DNA from: JAUIEH01 sp964483375
GTDB lineage: Bacteria; Pseudomonadota; Alphaproteobacteria; Caulobacterales; Maricaulaceae
DNA: 33,007 nt
Assembly: GCA_964483375.1 (NCBI GenBank)
Contig: CAZABJ010000030.1
Location: forward strand, 1 to 33,007
Direction of reading: 5' to 3'
This document shows positions 15,746 to 26,317 of this stretch, one piece after another; the first letter of the stretch is position 1, and each line of letters starts with the position of its first letter. The notes below the pieces were generated by a model. The model saw only the letters and a program-made list of their open reading frames with translations. It searched no databases and was not told where the DNA came from. A program made the position numbers and the translations under genes.

Positions 15746-16368
15746 CCCGACGGCGCTCCCAAGCTCAGCGTCTGAACGTCCGACCAACCCAAATCACCGT
15801 GAACGGCCGCCGCCACCACGCCGCCGCGTCCGCGATGCGCCGCGACAAGCTGGGCGAGCGCCTCCCGTCCGGCTTGGTCTAAGGGCGCTGCAGGCTCATC
15901 CAAGAGCCAGATCGGACGGTTCGACAAAACCGCGCGCGCCAATGCGGCGCGCCGTCTCTGGCCGGCCGATAGGGTGCGGACCGGCCGGTGGGCGAAGCGG
16001 GTGACGCCGAGGGCCTTCAGCGCTGCGACGTCCTCACGCGCGGCGTAAAACCGCAAGTGACCGCGCGGGGTCTCTTCCAAGCGCATCCCATCGGCGTGGC
16101 CGACCCACGCGATCGCTTCCTCCGGAGCCAGGTCGCCTGTGTCATCCCATAAGCGCAGCCGCCCTGCGGCTGGCGGCGCAAAGCCCGCAAGCAGCCGCAA
16201 GAGCGTTGTTTTTCCTGAGCCATTGGGCCCTCGAACCACGAGCGCATCGCCGGGGGCGAGCGCGAACGAGACGCCGTCCGCCAGCATGCGGCCGCCGCGG
16301 ACAAGCGCCACGTCTTGAGCGGAAAGCCGCGCGGGGGCGAATGCGGAAGGCCGGAAGTCAGTCGACAT
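15742..16368 (-). CDS. ccmA: Haem exporter ABC ATPase CcmA
   Basis: CcmA is the cytoplasmic ATPase of the CcmABCD complex. The 208-residue protein has Walker A GPNGSGKT at 47-54, the signature LSAGQRRR at 133-140, Walker B IWLLDEPA at 153-160 and the switch His190. The short length and the LSAGQRRR sequence are typical of CcmA. It heads the ccm operon and is divergent from acnA, with a 172-nt intergenic region between them; this arrangement is widespread in Alphaproteobacteria. The ribosome-binding site is poor, and no promoter on this strand could be placed with confidence. Confidence 0.95.
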   Translation of the reverse strand: MSTDFRPSAFAPARLSAQDVALVRGGRMLADGVSFALAPGDALVVRGPNGSGKTTLLRLLAGFAPPAAGRLRLWDDTGDLAPEEAIAWVGHADGMRLEETPRGHLRFYAAREDVAALKALGVTRFAHRPVRTLSAGQRRRAALARAVLSNRPIWLLDEPAAPLDQAGREALAQLVAAHRGRGGVVAAAVHGDLGWSDVQTLSLGAPSG

Positions 16369-16433
16369 TGCGTTTGGTTATCGTGCCGCGCCGTCAGGGT
16401 CGAGCGCATCGCGCCGCGCGACCGCACTCGCCG

Positions 16434-16461
16434 TGGACGCGAAGAGCGGCGCAATTATAAT
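16434..16461 (+). promoter_or_regulatory. Sigma-70-type promoter of acnA
   Basis: A perfect -10 hexamer TATAAT (16456-16461) is preceded, with a 16-nt spacer, by TGGACG (16434-16439), matching the -35 consensus at four of six positions. Transcription would begin near 16468, leaving a 5' leader of roughly 73 nt before the acnA ATG. The hexamer stands out in an otherwise GC-rich intergenic region. Confidence 0.65.
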
Positions 16462-16540
16462 GCACCTGCTCAGTTCATGCGCGAAACGTCGACCCGCCGT
16501 CCGGTCCTAGGTCGCGCGCGCCGCCGCAAAGGGATCCGCC

Positions 16541-19229
<2,689 letters not shown>

Positions 19230-19231
<2 letters not shown>

Positions 19232-19254
19232 CCCCCTGAGTGGTCGGGGGTTTT
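19230..19254 (+). terminator. Rho-independent terminator of acnA
   Basis: AACCCCC and GGGGGTT form a 7-bp stem with a 9-nt loop, followed by TTTT. The stem begins inside the acnA TAA stop codon, so the terminator overlaps the end of the gene. Confidence 0.8.
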
Positions 19255-19257
19255 CAG

Positions 19258-19296
19258 CACATAGGCGGGAGACGGCGTCTCACGCCTATGTGTTTT
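19258..19296. terminator. Second, longer hairpin downstream of acnA
   Basis: A 10-bp outer stem (CACATAGGCG at 19258-19267 with CGCCTATGTG at 19283-19292) encloses one mismatch and an inner 5-bp stem (GAGAC with GTCTC) closed by a 3-nt loop, and TTTT follows at 19293-19296. It could be a back-up terminator for acnA, a stabilising 3' end, or a structure in the leader of the DUF1223 gene, whose start is 39 nt further on. Confidence 0.7.
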
Positions 19297-19330
19297 GAAC
19301 GCGAGGAGAGGCGCGCCTAGTTTCCTTGTC

Positions 19331-20101
19331 ATGGAAACGAAACGCATCCTTGTCGCTGCGGCCCTTCTCGCCTTGCCCGCGCCCGCCGGAGCGCAATCCG
19401 GCGACGTTGCGGAACCCGCCGCCCGCCCGGTTCTGGTGGAGCTTTACACCAGCCAAGGCTGCGGGGCCTGCCCCAGGGCGAACGCCTTTTTGGGCGAACT
19501 CGCCGCGCGCGACGATGTGGCGGCCCTGAGTTTCAGCGTGGACTACTGGGACTATCGGGGTTGGATGGACACCTTCGCCCAACCGGTCTTCATCGAGCGG
19601 CAGCGCGCCTACGCCGCCCGACTGGACAATCGCCGGGTCTATACCCCGCAAATGGTCATCGACGGCGCGATCGACGCATCGGCGTCTCGGCAACCGCGCG
19701 TGACGCTCGCGGTCGATGAACGCCAGTCCGCCCTCGCCCCCGGTCCGGCCATCACGGTGACTTGGACGGAGGACGGCGTGGCGGCGGAGGTTTCGGCGCT
19801 GGAAACCGATGCGCCGGCGGAGGTTTGGATCGTCGGGTACACGCCCGGTCCGCTGCTGGTGGACGTTGAGGCGGGCGACAATCGCGGCGATCGGGTGAGC
19901 CTTTACAATGTGGCTCGGTCAGTGACGCTGGCGGGCGAGTGGACCGGTGCGGAAGCCGCGTTCACCGCGCCGGTTGCGGCGGAGGCCGTGAGCGTCATCG
20001 TGCAGGGTCGCGAGCATGGCCCGGTTCTCAGCGTGGTGCAGGTCGAACGCCCCGAATGGGCGCGCTATGAGACGAGCGAGAGCGGCTCCACCGTACGCTG
20101 A
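19331..20101 (+). CDS. Secreted DUF1223 thioredoxin-fold protein
   Basis: The protein has 256 residues with a signal peptide (basic Lys4/Arg5, hydrophobic core 7-17, cleavage after Ala21). The mature part begins with VLVELYTSQGCGACPRAN, which holds a CxxC pair at Cys44 and Cys47 in a thioredoxin-like fold, then VDYWDYRGWMDTFA and YTPQMVIDG, the signature stretches of DUF1223. These are periplasmic proteins of unknown function, probably redox-active or redox-derived. The start was placed at the ATG that gives a normal signal peptide; no good ribosome-binding site precedes it, and a TTG 12 codons upstream is an alternative. It follows acnA, a common neighbourhood, but the hairpins between them argue for separate transcription. 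Confidence 0.85.
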   Translation: METKRILVAAALLALPAPAGAQSGDVAEPAARPVLVELYTSQGCGACPRANAFLGELAARDDVAALSFSVDYWDYRGWMDTFAQPVFIERQRAYAARLDNRRVYTPQMVIDGAIDASASRQPRVTLAVDERQSALAPGPAITVTWTEDGVAAEVSALETDAPAEVWIVGYTPGPLLVDVEAGDNRGDRVSLYNVARSVTLAGEWTGAEAAFTAPVAAEAVSVIVQGREHGPVLSVVQVERPEWARYETSESGSTVR

Positions 20102-20136
20102 CGCGGCGGCGCCGAGCCGCTGGGTTCGCCTGACGC

Positions 20137-21189
20137 TTAGCCTTCCGCCGGCTCGGCGATATCCGACAACGGCCTGACCAGTCGGTCCGGCGCGAATGGC
20201 GGCAGCCGATAAAGCCACCCCTCGCTTCGCGCGGCGAACGCCGCCGCTTGAGCGATGACCTGCGGCTCCGGGTCGGCGCCGGGGTCCGCGCCCTCGGGCG
20301 GCGCGGCGCCGGGCTCGATGCGCACCCACCGCGCCTCTCCATCGGCGAAGAGCGAAAGCCGCGCCACCAAGCCCTCGCGCGTCCGGACTTCATGTTCGGC
20401 GACGGCCGGCCCGGGCAGGCCGCCCGCCGGCCGCACATCCTCAAAGCGCATCCGGTTGGTGGCGGAAACCACCGCATGGGCGCGCGCGGATCGCAATGTC
20501 CACCCGGTTTCTGGGCTGGTCAGCGAATACGCGCCATCCTCCGGCGATATCGCCAGCTCATAGGCCGGGCCCGTCTCAGGCTGAACGCGAACGCGCGCAA
20601 GGGTCTCCCGCGGCACCGCGAAAAACGTCAAATCGATCCAGTCCGACACCTCATCCACATTGGGGCGCTCGCCCATGGCGGCGAAGGTCTGGGGGTCGTC
20701 GTCCCGACGGACGTAAACCGTCCCCTCCAATCCCGCCCGGCCGAGAAACACCGTGGCGAGACGCGTGTCTTCGGCGTCGTAAAAGGCGAGCCGGACGGCG
20801 TTTCCGCCCTGTTCGGGGTCCCGCAGATCAAGCGCGGCGTAGCGTTCGACATCGGCGGTCTTGCGCTCGACGAGCTCGAACGCGGCGATGGCGGCGAAGA
20901 TTTCCGCCACCCGCGCTGGACGGGCGGGATAGCCGTCACGCTGCGGCAGCGTCCAAGCCTCACCCGCCCGGACCACGTCAAACTCGGTCTCGGCCGTCGT
21001 GACGGTGATGCGGTCAAGAACGTCGAACTGCTCTGAGAGCCCGGGAACCAGCGCCCCGGCGACGTTCGGGGTCAAGCGCGCGCGTGCGTCACGGTTAACC
21101 ACGGCCACGGCGAACGCCGCTGTGAGGGCTGCAGCGAGCCCCAAACGCGCGATCACGCGCCCACGTTTGGCGTCGGCGACGGCGGTCAC
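20137..21189 (-). CDS. DUF4340 protein of Gld-type ABC module
   Basis: The protein has 350 residues from GTG 21189, which overlaps the gldG-like stop by 4 nt (GTGA). A membrane segment at about residues 12-31 anchors a large periplasmic or extracytoplasmic domain. That domain shows the repeated beta-strand pattern of DUF4340, such as ITVTTAETEFDVVRAGEAWTL and later DWIDLTFFAV. DUF4340 proteins occur almost only beside GldG-type ABC systems and are presumed partners of them; no biochemical function is known. It is the last gene of the four-gene operon and converges with DUF1223. Assignment rests on context and domain pattern. Confidence 0.8.
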   Translation of the reverse strand: MTAVADAKRGRVIARLGLAAALTAAFAVAVVNRDARARLTPNVAGALVPGLSEQFDVLDRITVTTAETEFDVVRAGEAWTLPQRDGYPARPARVAEIFAAIAAFELVERKTADVERYAALDLRDPEQGGNAVRLAFYDAEDTRLATVFLGRAGLEGTVYVRRDDDPQTFAAMGERPNVDEVSDWIDLTFFAVPRETLARVRVQPETGPAYELAISPEDGAYSLTSPETGWTLRSARAHAVVSATNRMRFEDVRPAGGLPGPAVAEHEVRTREGLVARLSLFADGEARWVRIEPGAAPPEGADPGADPEPQVIAQAAAFAARSEGWLYRLPPFAPDRLVRPLSDIAEPAEG

Positions 21190-23132
21190 GGCGCGGCCCT
21201 CCGCGTTTGGCGGCGACGTCGCATCAGCACCCATACGCCGACGGCCGCCACCAAGATCGGCGGAAGCCAGACATTGAAGAACACCAGCCAGGCTTTCAGC
21301 CCGTCGACGTCGGACAAGAACGCACGCTGCAAACGGCGTTGCGAGGCGAGCGCCTCGCGGTAAGCGGCGCGCGCTTCAGCGGTCTCCTGGATCGCAGCTT
21401 GGGTCAGCCGGCCGTCCGGGCCGATCAGCGCATCGCCCTCATCCTCAAGGCGCTCAAGGCGTTCAAGAGCCGCTTCTTGCGCCGCCTCGATGCGTTCGAG
21501 ATCGGCCCGGTAGCGGGCGTCGGCCTGGGCGCGCATCCGGTCAACCAGAGCCATCGGCCGCGCCGCCGGGGCCCGCGAGCGCAGGGAAACGAGTTCGGCC
21601 CCGCCCGCGAGCAAATCCACGACATTGAGAACGAATACGCCGTTGTCGGCGGGGGGCGGGGTCGCGCCGCCGGCGCGCTGCGAGCCGCCGAGGAGATGGG
21701 TGTCGATCAGCATGTCGCTATCGGCCACCAAAACGATCTGCGCCCGACCGTCGGCTCGGTGTTCAGTGACGTCGGGAGCCGGCTCCGACGGCGGCGCCGC
21801 TTCCGCGTCGGCCGTCGCTTCGCTCCCATCGGGTTCTTCGGCGGCCAAGTCTTCTTCTAGCAGGGCCGGCGGGCCGGCGGGGAATGCGCTCTCCATCGCG
21901 CCATAAACGCGAACCGCGAGAAAACGCGGTCGGCCCTCAGCCTCGAAGCCCGCCATGATCGCATCCAGCGGCGGCGCGTTTTCCAAAGTCACCGCGGGGA
22001 CGACGTCCACCGTCGGGCTGGTGCTGGCCAAAACGACGAACTCGTTCGTCGCCTCGGGCGCGCGCGCAAAAGCGCCCGCTTCGCTCATAAACAGCCCGTC
22101 AACAAGCTGGGCGGTGGCCAGGTCCTCGGCGTCGAGCCAAGCCTCAGTGACCCGCAGCCAAAACGGCACCACGCGCTCGACCGGGCCGTCGGCGTCCTGC
22201 ACCGGCACGAAGGCGCCGATTTCGGCGTCCAGCGTGACCTGATTGGGGTCGTAGAGCACGCCCCAGGCTTCGGTGAGCGGGCCAAGATCGGAGCCGCGCT
22301 GGGCGTTCGGATCGCGAAAGCCGAAACTGTTCGGACGCAGGGCGAAGCGCGAATACGGGTCGAGAAAGATCAGCGCCGCGCCGTCATCAAGCACCCATTG
22401 ATCGAGCGCATAGTGTTGGTCAGGCGTCATGGGCGGGGGATGAACGATGAGCAGCACGTCGAGATCGCTTGGGATTTCGACGAAGTCAGGCTCTATGGGG
22501 ACGACCTCGTAACTCGCCAGCAGCTGTTGGTAGACGAACAATGGCGCCGCCCGGTCGCCGAGAGGGGAGCCGCCTTCCATGGCGAGGCTGGACAATACGC
22601 CGACCCGCGCCGCGCCGCCCGCCGTCAATTCCGCAAGCGTGCTGGTGAGGTCGTATTCCAAGAACGGTTCGCGCTCAGGCGAAAACAGCGCAATGCCGGT
22701 GGTGCGGTCGACGGAGTCGCGCATCTCTACGCCGAGATAGAACCGGTCTCCTCCCGGCAAACTGACCGCCTCCATGCCGGCGTTGACGGCGCGGTCTTCC
22801 GCCTCGGAGAACGGCTCGGGGTCGACGATTTCGAGCCGAACCAGACCGCCGGACAAATCCGTGTAGCGCTCAAGCATCTCCCGCACGCGCGCCGACAGAC
22901 CGCGCATCACCGGCACATTTTGCGCCAGGCTGCGGGAGTAATAGAGGGTCACGTCGATGGGCTCCTCCACGCGGGCGAGCACCGCGCGAGTGCCGTCGCT
23001 CAGCGTAAACAAGCGGTCTTCGGTCAGGTCCACGCGCACGTCGCGCAAAAGCACGCTTGCAAGAGCGTTCGCCGAAACGAACAAAACCAGCGTGCAGAAC
23101 ACCGCCAGCCAGAAGAAGCCTGAGCGACCCAC
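21186..23132 (-). CDS. GldG-family ABC transporter auxiliary subunit
   Basis: This 648-residue protein has one membrane segment at each end (about 6-28 and 619-637), with a large extracytoplasmic part between. The N-terminal part matches GldG proteins: VDLTEDRLFTLSDGTRAVL at about 34-52 and YSRSLAQNVPVMRGLSARVREMLERY. The middle contains an IFT52-like/auxiliary fold with LLIVHPPPMTPDQHYALDQWVLDDGAALIFLDPYSR. A low-complexity acidic Ala/Pro/Glu stretch near 435-465 and a long coiled coil at about 548-610 follow. It starts at GTG 23132 with AGGGG upstream, 6 nt after the permease stop. In Bacteroidetes GldG belongs to the gliding-motility ABC transporter GldAFG; outside that group the substrate of such systems is unknown. 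Confidence 0.87.
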   Translation of the reverse strand: MGRSGFFWLAVFCTLVLFVSANALASVLLRDVRVDLTEDRLFTLSDGTRAVLARVEEPIDVTLYYSRSLAQNVPVMRGLSARVREMLERYTDLSGGLVRLEIVDPEPFSEAEDRAVNAGMEAVSLPGGDRFYLGVEMRDSVDRTTGIALFSPEREPFLEYDLTSTLAELTAGGAARVGVLSSLAMEGGSPLGDRAAPLFVYQQLLASYEVVPIEPDFVEIPSDLDVLLIVHPPPMTPDQHYALDQWVLDDGAALIFLDPYSRFALRPNSFGFRDPNAQRGSDLGPLTEAWGVLYDPNQVTLDAEIGAFVPVQDADGPVERVVPFWLRVTEAWLDAEDLATAQLVDGLFMSEAGAFARAPEATNEFVVLASTSPTVDVVPAVTLENAPPLDAIMAGFEAEGRPRFLAVRVYGAMESAFPAGPPALLEEDLAAEEPDGSEATADAEAAPPSEPAPDVTEHRADGRAQIVLVADSDMLIDTHLLGGSQRAGGATPPPADNGVFVLNVVDLLAGGAELVSLRSRAPAARPMALVDRMRAQADARYRADLERIEAAQEAALERLERLEDEGDALIGPDGRLTQAAIQETAEARAAYREALASQRRLQRAFLSDVDGLKAWLVFFNVWLPPILVAAVGVWVLMRRRRQTRRAAP

Positions 23133-23138
23133 CGACCC

Positions 23139-23873
23139 CTACCCTTCCCGCCGGCGCGCAATGATGAGGCCGGTCAGCGTCAGCCAAACCGCCATAAGGC
23201 TTATGAAATAGACGAGATCGCGGGCCTCTGCGACGCCCTGCTGCAAGCCGGCGAAACGCTGCAGCGTGGAGAGCGAAGCCACCGCCTCGCTGAACCAAGG
23301 GGCCGAGGCGCCGGAAACCGTCGCCGTCACCAACGGCAAACCGGTGACGGTGAAGAGAAACGCGATGAACACCCCCAGCACGAAAGCCACGATCGCGTTG
23401 CTGGTCATCGCCGAGGCCGCCTCGCCGATGGCCAGATAGGCGCCGGCGAGCAGCAAGCTCCCCAAATACGCCGTCGCGATCACCCCGTTGTCCGGCGCGC
23501 CGAGCAGGTTCGCGCTGATCCAGAAGGGGCATGTGAGCGCAAGCGCCAGGCCTGCGACCGACCAGGCGGCGAGGAATTTGCCGACCACGGCGGCCCAAAT
23601 GGGCACGGGCAAGGTGTAGAGCAGCTCAATCGACCCTGAGCGAAGTTCTTCGGACCAAAGCCGCATGGCGATGGCGGGCAGAAACACCAGGAACAGCCAG
23701 GGATGGAAGGCGAAGAACGCGGTCAGCGCCACGGAATTGGTTTCAAACCAATTGCCCACGAAAAACGCGAACGACCCCGACGCAAATAGAAAGATCGCCA
23801 GAAACACATAGGCCGCAGGCGTATGGAAATAGCCCGCCAGCTCGCGCCGATAAATCGCCCACATCGCCGTCAC
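23139..23873 (-). CDS. ABC-2 type permease, GldF-like
   Basis: The 244-residue membrane protein has six hydrophobic segments and an N-terminus reading WAIYRRELAGYFHTPAAYVF, which is characteristic of ABC-2 permeases of the GldF/NosY group. It would form the channel with the ATPase encoded just upstream. The GTG at 23873 overlaps the ATPase stop by 4 nt; an ATG three codons on is an alternative start. The gldG-like gene follows after 6 nt. Export, rather than import, is the usual direction for this class. Confidence 0.9.
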   Translation of the reverse strand: MTAMWAIYRRELAGYFHTPAAYVFLAIFLFASGSFAFFVGNWFETNSVALTAFFAFHPWLFLVFLPAIAMRLWSEELRSGSIELLYTLPVPIWAAVVGKFLAAWSVAGLALALTCPFWISANLLGAPDNGVIATAYLGSLLLAGAYLAIGEAASAMTSNAIVAFVLGVFIAFLFTVTGLPLVTATVSGASAPWFSEAVASLSTLQRFAGLQQGVAEARDLVYFISLMAVWLTLTGLIIARRREG

Positions 23874-24601
23874 GCGGTTTCCCCCTGTTCCGCCGTGGTG
23901 AGCGCGCGGAAGACGTTGTCGAGCCGTTGGCTGGGATGACGCGCGGCGAGTTCGCGCGGCGTTTCATCCGCCAGAATGCGTCCGCTCGCGAAGACGATGG
24001 CGCGGGAGCACACCGCGTCGACTTCCTCAAGTATGTGGGTGGAGATGATGATCGCTTTGGAGGGCGCGATTTCCTGGATAAGCGTCCGGACCGCGTGTTT
24101 CTGATTTGGGTCGAGCCCGTCGGTCGGTTCGTCGAGTATGAGAACGGGCGGATCGTGGATCAGCGAGGCGGCGAGGCCGACCCGGCGTTTATAGCCTTTC
24201 GACAAGGTCTCGATCGGGCGGTGGGCGGCTCCGCCCAGATCGACCAAATCCGCGGCGCGTTCGGCGTTGTGCGCGGCCAGGGGACCAGGATCGCCGCGGG
24301 TGCGGGCGACGAAGCGCAGAAAGTCATGGGGCGTCATGTCGGGATAAGCCGGCGCGCCTTCGGGCAGGTAGCCCAGTTTGGCCTGCGCGCCTTGGCGGTC
24401 TTCGGTCACATCCGTCCCGCAGATATGCGCGTGACCGGCGTCGGGCTCCAGATAGCCTGCGATCATGCGCATGGTCGTCGTTTTGCCCGCGCCGTTCGGT
24501 CCCAAAAACCCTAGGACCTCCCCTTCAGCGACGGAGAAGCTCACGCCCGCCACGGCGCGCACGGCGCCAAATCGTTTTTCGAGCCCTTCGACGAGAAGCA
24601 T
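23870..24601 (-). CDS. ABC transporter ATPase, GldA-like
   Basis: The 243-residue ATPase has Walker A GPNGAGKT at 34-41, the signature in the variant form LSKGYKRR at 133-140, and Walker B VLILDEPT at 153-160, followed by DGLDPNQ. The LSKGY signature and GYLPEGAPAY Q-loop region are typical of GldA/NosF-type ATPases of ABC-2 exporters. It is the first gene of the operon ATPase-permease-GldG-DUF4340, all joined by short gaps or 4-nt overlaps. The ribosome-binding site is weak. The region before it is long and palindrome-rich. Confidence 0.93.
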   Translation of the reverse strand: MLLVEGLEKRFGAVRAVAGVSFSVAEGEVLGFLGPNGAGKTTTMRMIAGYLEPDAGHAHICGTDVTEDRQGAQAKLGYLPEGAPAYPDMTPHDFLRFVARTRGDPGPLAAHNAERAADLVDLGGAAHRPIETLSKGYKRRVGLAASLIHDPPVLILDEPTDGLDPNQKHAVRTLIQEIAPSKAIIISTHILEEVDAVCSRAIVFASGRILADETPRELAARHPSQRLDNVFRALTTAEQGETA

Positions 24602-24964
24602 GCAGACCGGGCCGTGACCTTGGCTGACGTCGCGCGTGAGTGTGCGCGGTCGACTGCTTCGCCAAGGAAGCGACCGCTGTCAACGGTCGTAAGTTTGGAA
24701 GGGGGTGCGTCGGCCGACAAACGCCGCCTGCCCCGGGGGGCTGGGGGGGCTGTCAGGAACCGGGATCGGCGACTCTCGTCCGCCGGCCGACAGTCATACG
24801 ATTGCGCCCCGATGCGGCGCGCGCTCGACCGAACCGGGGCCTTTTCGTGGCGCAGACCGCTCGTCGCACATTCGCCTCAGGGCATGTGCCCCACCCCCTC
24901 GCATCGGTCGCGACCTTCATGGCAAGCTCTTGGGGATGAAACCCGTCAACAGAGGAGGCGCGAG
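24602..24964. other. 363-nt noncoding, palindrome-rich divergent promoter region
   Basis: No gene is supported here. CGGTCG or its complement CGACCG occurs five times (24647, 24671, 24684, 24826, 24905). The second and third copies form a perfect inverted repeat with a 7-nt spacer, and the first two lie in a bulged hairpin (GCGGTC at 24646 with GACCGC at 24672, inner stem GCTTC/GAAGC). Two further 10-bp palindromes are GTCGGCCGAC (24709-24718) and GGTCGCGACC (24906-24915). Runs of six and seven G lie at 24735-24749. The region must hold the promoters for the GldA-type operon (minus) and the DUF2794 gene (plus), but I cannot place a convincing -35/-10. A small RNA is possible but unproven. Confidence 0.5.
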
Positions 24965-25318
24965 GTGACACAGAACAGCGCGAGCCCGGCGGAGGGCGAA
25001 ACGCCGCAGCGTGTCGCGCCGGTGTATTTTCACAGGCGCGAACTTGAACCGATTTTGAATGTCTATGGACGGATGGTGGCTGCAGGGGAATGGCGCGATT
25101 ACGCCATTGACGGCCTGAAAGACAAAGCGGTGTTCAGCATTTTTCGCCGCGCCAGCGAAGCCCCGCTCTTCCGCATCGAAAAAACGCCCGCTCTTGCGCG
25201 CCGACAAGGCGCTTACGCCGTGGTCAACGCCACGGGCCAGATATTGAAGCGAGGGCGGGAGCTCAGCCAGGTTTTGCGCGTGTTCGACAAAAAGCTGCTG
25301 CGCCTCATCGGCGACTGA
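24965..25318 (+). CDS. DUF2794 family protein
   Basis: The protein has 117 residues from GTG 24965, which follows a strong GAGGAGG sequence. It matches the DUF2794 family, a short cytoplasmic protein restricted largely to Alphaproteobacteria: YFHRRELEPILNVYGRMVAAGEWRDYAID, then AVFSIFRRASEAPLFRIEKTP, and LSQVLRVFDKKLLRLI at the end. Its function is unknown. The frame is open further upstream, but the strong ribosome-binding site and family start support this GTG. It converges with the Bax-inhibitor gene and shares the terminator between them. Confidence 0.88.
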   Translation: MTQNSASPAEGETPQRVAPVYFHRRELEPILNVYGRMVAAGEWRDYAIDGLKDKAVFSIFRRASEAPLFRIEKTPALARRQGAYAVVNATGQILKRGRELSQVLRVFDKKLLRLIGD

Positions 25319-25337
25319 CCCGCGGCCGCCTGCCATG

Positions 25338-25373
25338 AAAAACGCCCCGGAGCGCGCGGCTCCGGGGCGTCTT
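25338..25373 (-). terminator. Strong bidirectional terminator
   Basis: A perfect 12-bp stem (ACGCCCCGGAGC at 25342-25353 with GCTCCGGGGCGT at 25359-25370) encloses a 5-nt loop. On the minus strand it is followed by five T residues, ending the Bax-inhibitor transcript 30 nt after its stop. On the plus strand the T-run is weak (CTT), but the hairpin should also slow transcripts from DUF2794. Confidence 0.88.
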
Positions 25374-25400
25374 CCACTGATTGCTGCGCGTTCAGCGCGG

Positions 25401-26174
25401 TCAGTTGCGGCTGCTCAGCAGCGACAACACGATCTGGAAGATCTGCACGAACGCGATGTAGAGGTTCAACGCAGCGATGTTGGTCATCACCGCCAAGCCG
25501 CGACCATCGCCTTGCAGCGCGTAGTAGCTGGCTTTGAGCGACTGGGTTTGCCACGCGATGAGCCCGGAGAACAACAACAGGGCGGCGCCCATGATGATGT
25601 TTTCAAGCAAGCCCGAGCCGACGAAAATGTTCACGATCGACAGCGCGAGAACGCCCAGAATGGCCATGAATATGAAGCTGCCGATGCCGGAGAGATCGCG
25701 CTTCGTCGTGTAGCCCCAAAGCGACAGACCCAGAAAGGCCGTGGCCGTGATGAAGAACGCCTGGGCTATTGTCGTGATGGTCGGGGCGAGCTGGCGTCCG
25801 CCGACGGTTTCCGCGCCGACGCTGTTGACCGCGAGGAACACCCAAACGCCGAGGCCGGCGCCGATCAAGGACACGATGCTCCAATAAAGCACCGCTGAGC
25901 TGGTCGGCGAGGGATTGCGCATCAAGAAGCTGGAGCCGAGAAGCAGCGCCACCGGGCCCCACTGCACCACGTAGATCATGGGCGCCGAAAGCACGACCTG
26001 CGTCACCGGCGTCACGGTTCCTACCACATAGGCGAGCACGGCCGAGACGAAGAGACCGAGCGCCATCTTGTTGTAGACGCCGAGCATGAACGCGCGCAGG
26101 CCCGCGTCCACCGACATGTCCATCGGGCGTGTTGCGCCGCCGGCGTTAGGATAGGTCTGGTTAAAGTCGTTCAT
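25401..26174 (-). CDS. Bax inhibitor-1/YccA family membrane protein
   Basis: The 257-residue protein has seven hydrophobic segments after a polar N-terminus of about 24 residues. The family signature is clear at about 202-213 (FSGLIAWQTQSL), and the final segment AALNLYIAFVQIFQIVLSLL is typical. Bacterial members include YccA, a modulator of FtsH protease, and BsYetJ, a pH-gated calcium leak channel; which applies here cannot be told. The ATG at 26174 has AGG about 7 nt upstream and agrees with the family start; the in-frame extension is discarded. It is a single-gene unit with a strong terminator. Confidence 0.93.
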   Translation of the reverse strand: MNDFNQTYPNAGGATRPMDMSVDAGLRAFMLGVYNKMALGLFVSAVLAYVVGTVTPVTQVVLSAPMIYVVQWGPVALLLGSSFLMRNPSPTSSAVLYWSIVSLIGAGLGVWVFLAVNSVGAETVGGRQLAPTITTIAQAFFITATAFLGLSLWGYTTKRDLSGIGSFIFMAILGVLALSIVNIFVGSGLLENIIMGAALLLFSGLIAWQTQSLKASYYALQGDGRGLAVMTNIAALNLYIAFVQIFQIVLSLLSSRN

Positions 26175-26317
26175 CGCACCTGTCCGTTGTTCTCCCGACC
26201 GAAAGCGGGCTGTGGGTGATTTTGTATCTCTTTCGCAGCTTCGCAAGGCCTGTCGGCTCGAAAATGCTGCGCCAATCCTACATTCGTCGCGTTTTTTTCA
26301 TCCTAACATGACGTCCG

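Noticed and set aside
20102..20136. Hairpin between DUF1223 and DUF4340
   Set aside because: A short GCGGC/GCCGC pairing can be drawn but there is no T-run on either strand, so it is not a supported terminator.
24640..24700. Possible SRP (4.5S) RNA, because AAGGAAGC occurs in a hairpin
   Set aside because: The conserved SRP RNA core, GGTCAGG followed by CCGGAAGGAAGCAGCC, is not present, and the loop sequence does not fit the GGAA tetraloop structure.
24735..24749. G-quadruplex in the G-runs GGGGGG and GGGGGGG
   Set aside because: Only two adjacent G-tracts are close together, so a stable three-layer quadruplex is not supported; the runs may only reflect high GC.
24614..24964. N-terminal extension of the DUF2794 protein by about 117 residues
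   Set aside because: Composition is unlike protein, the family begins near residue 10 of the shorter form, and a strong GAGGAGG precedes the GTG at 24965.
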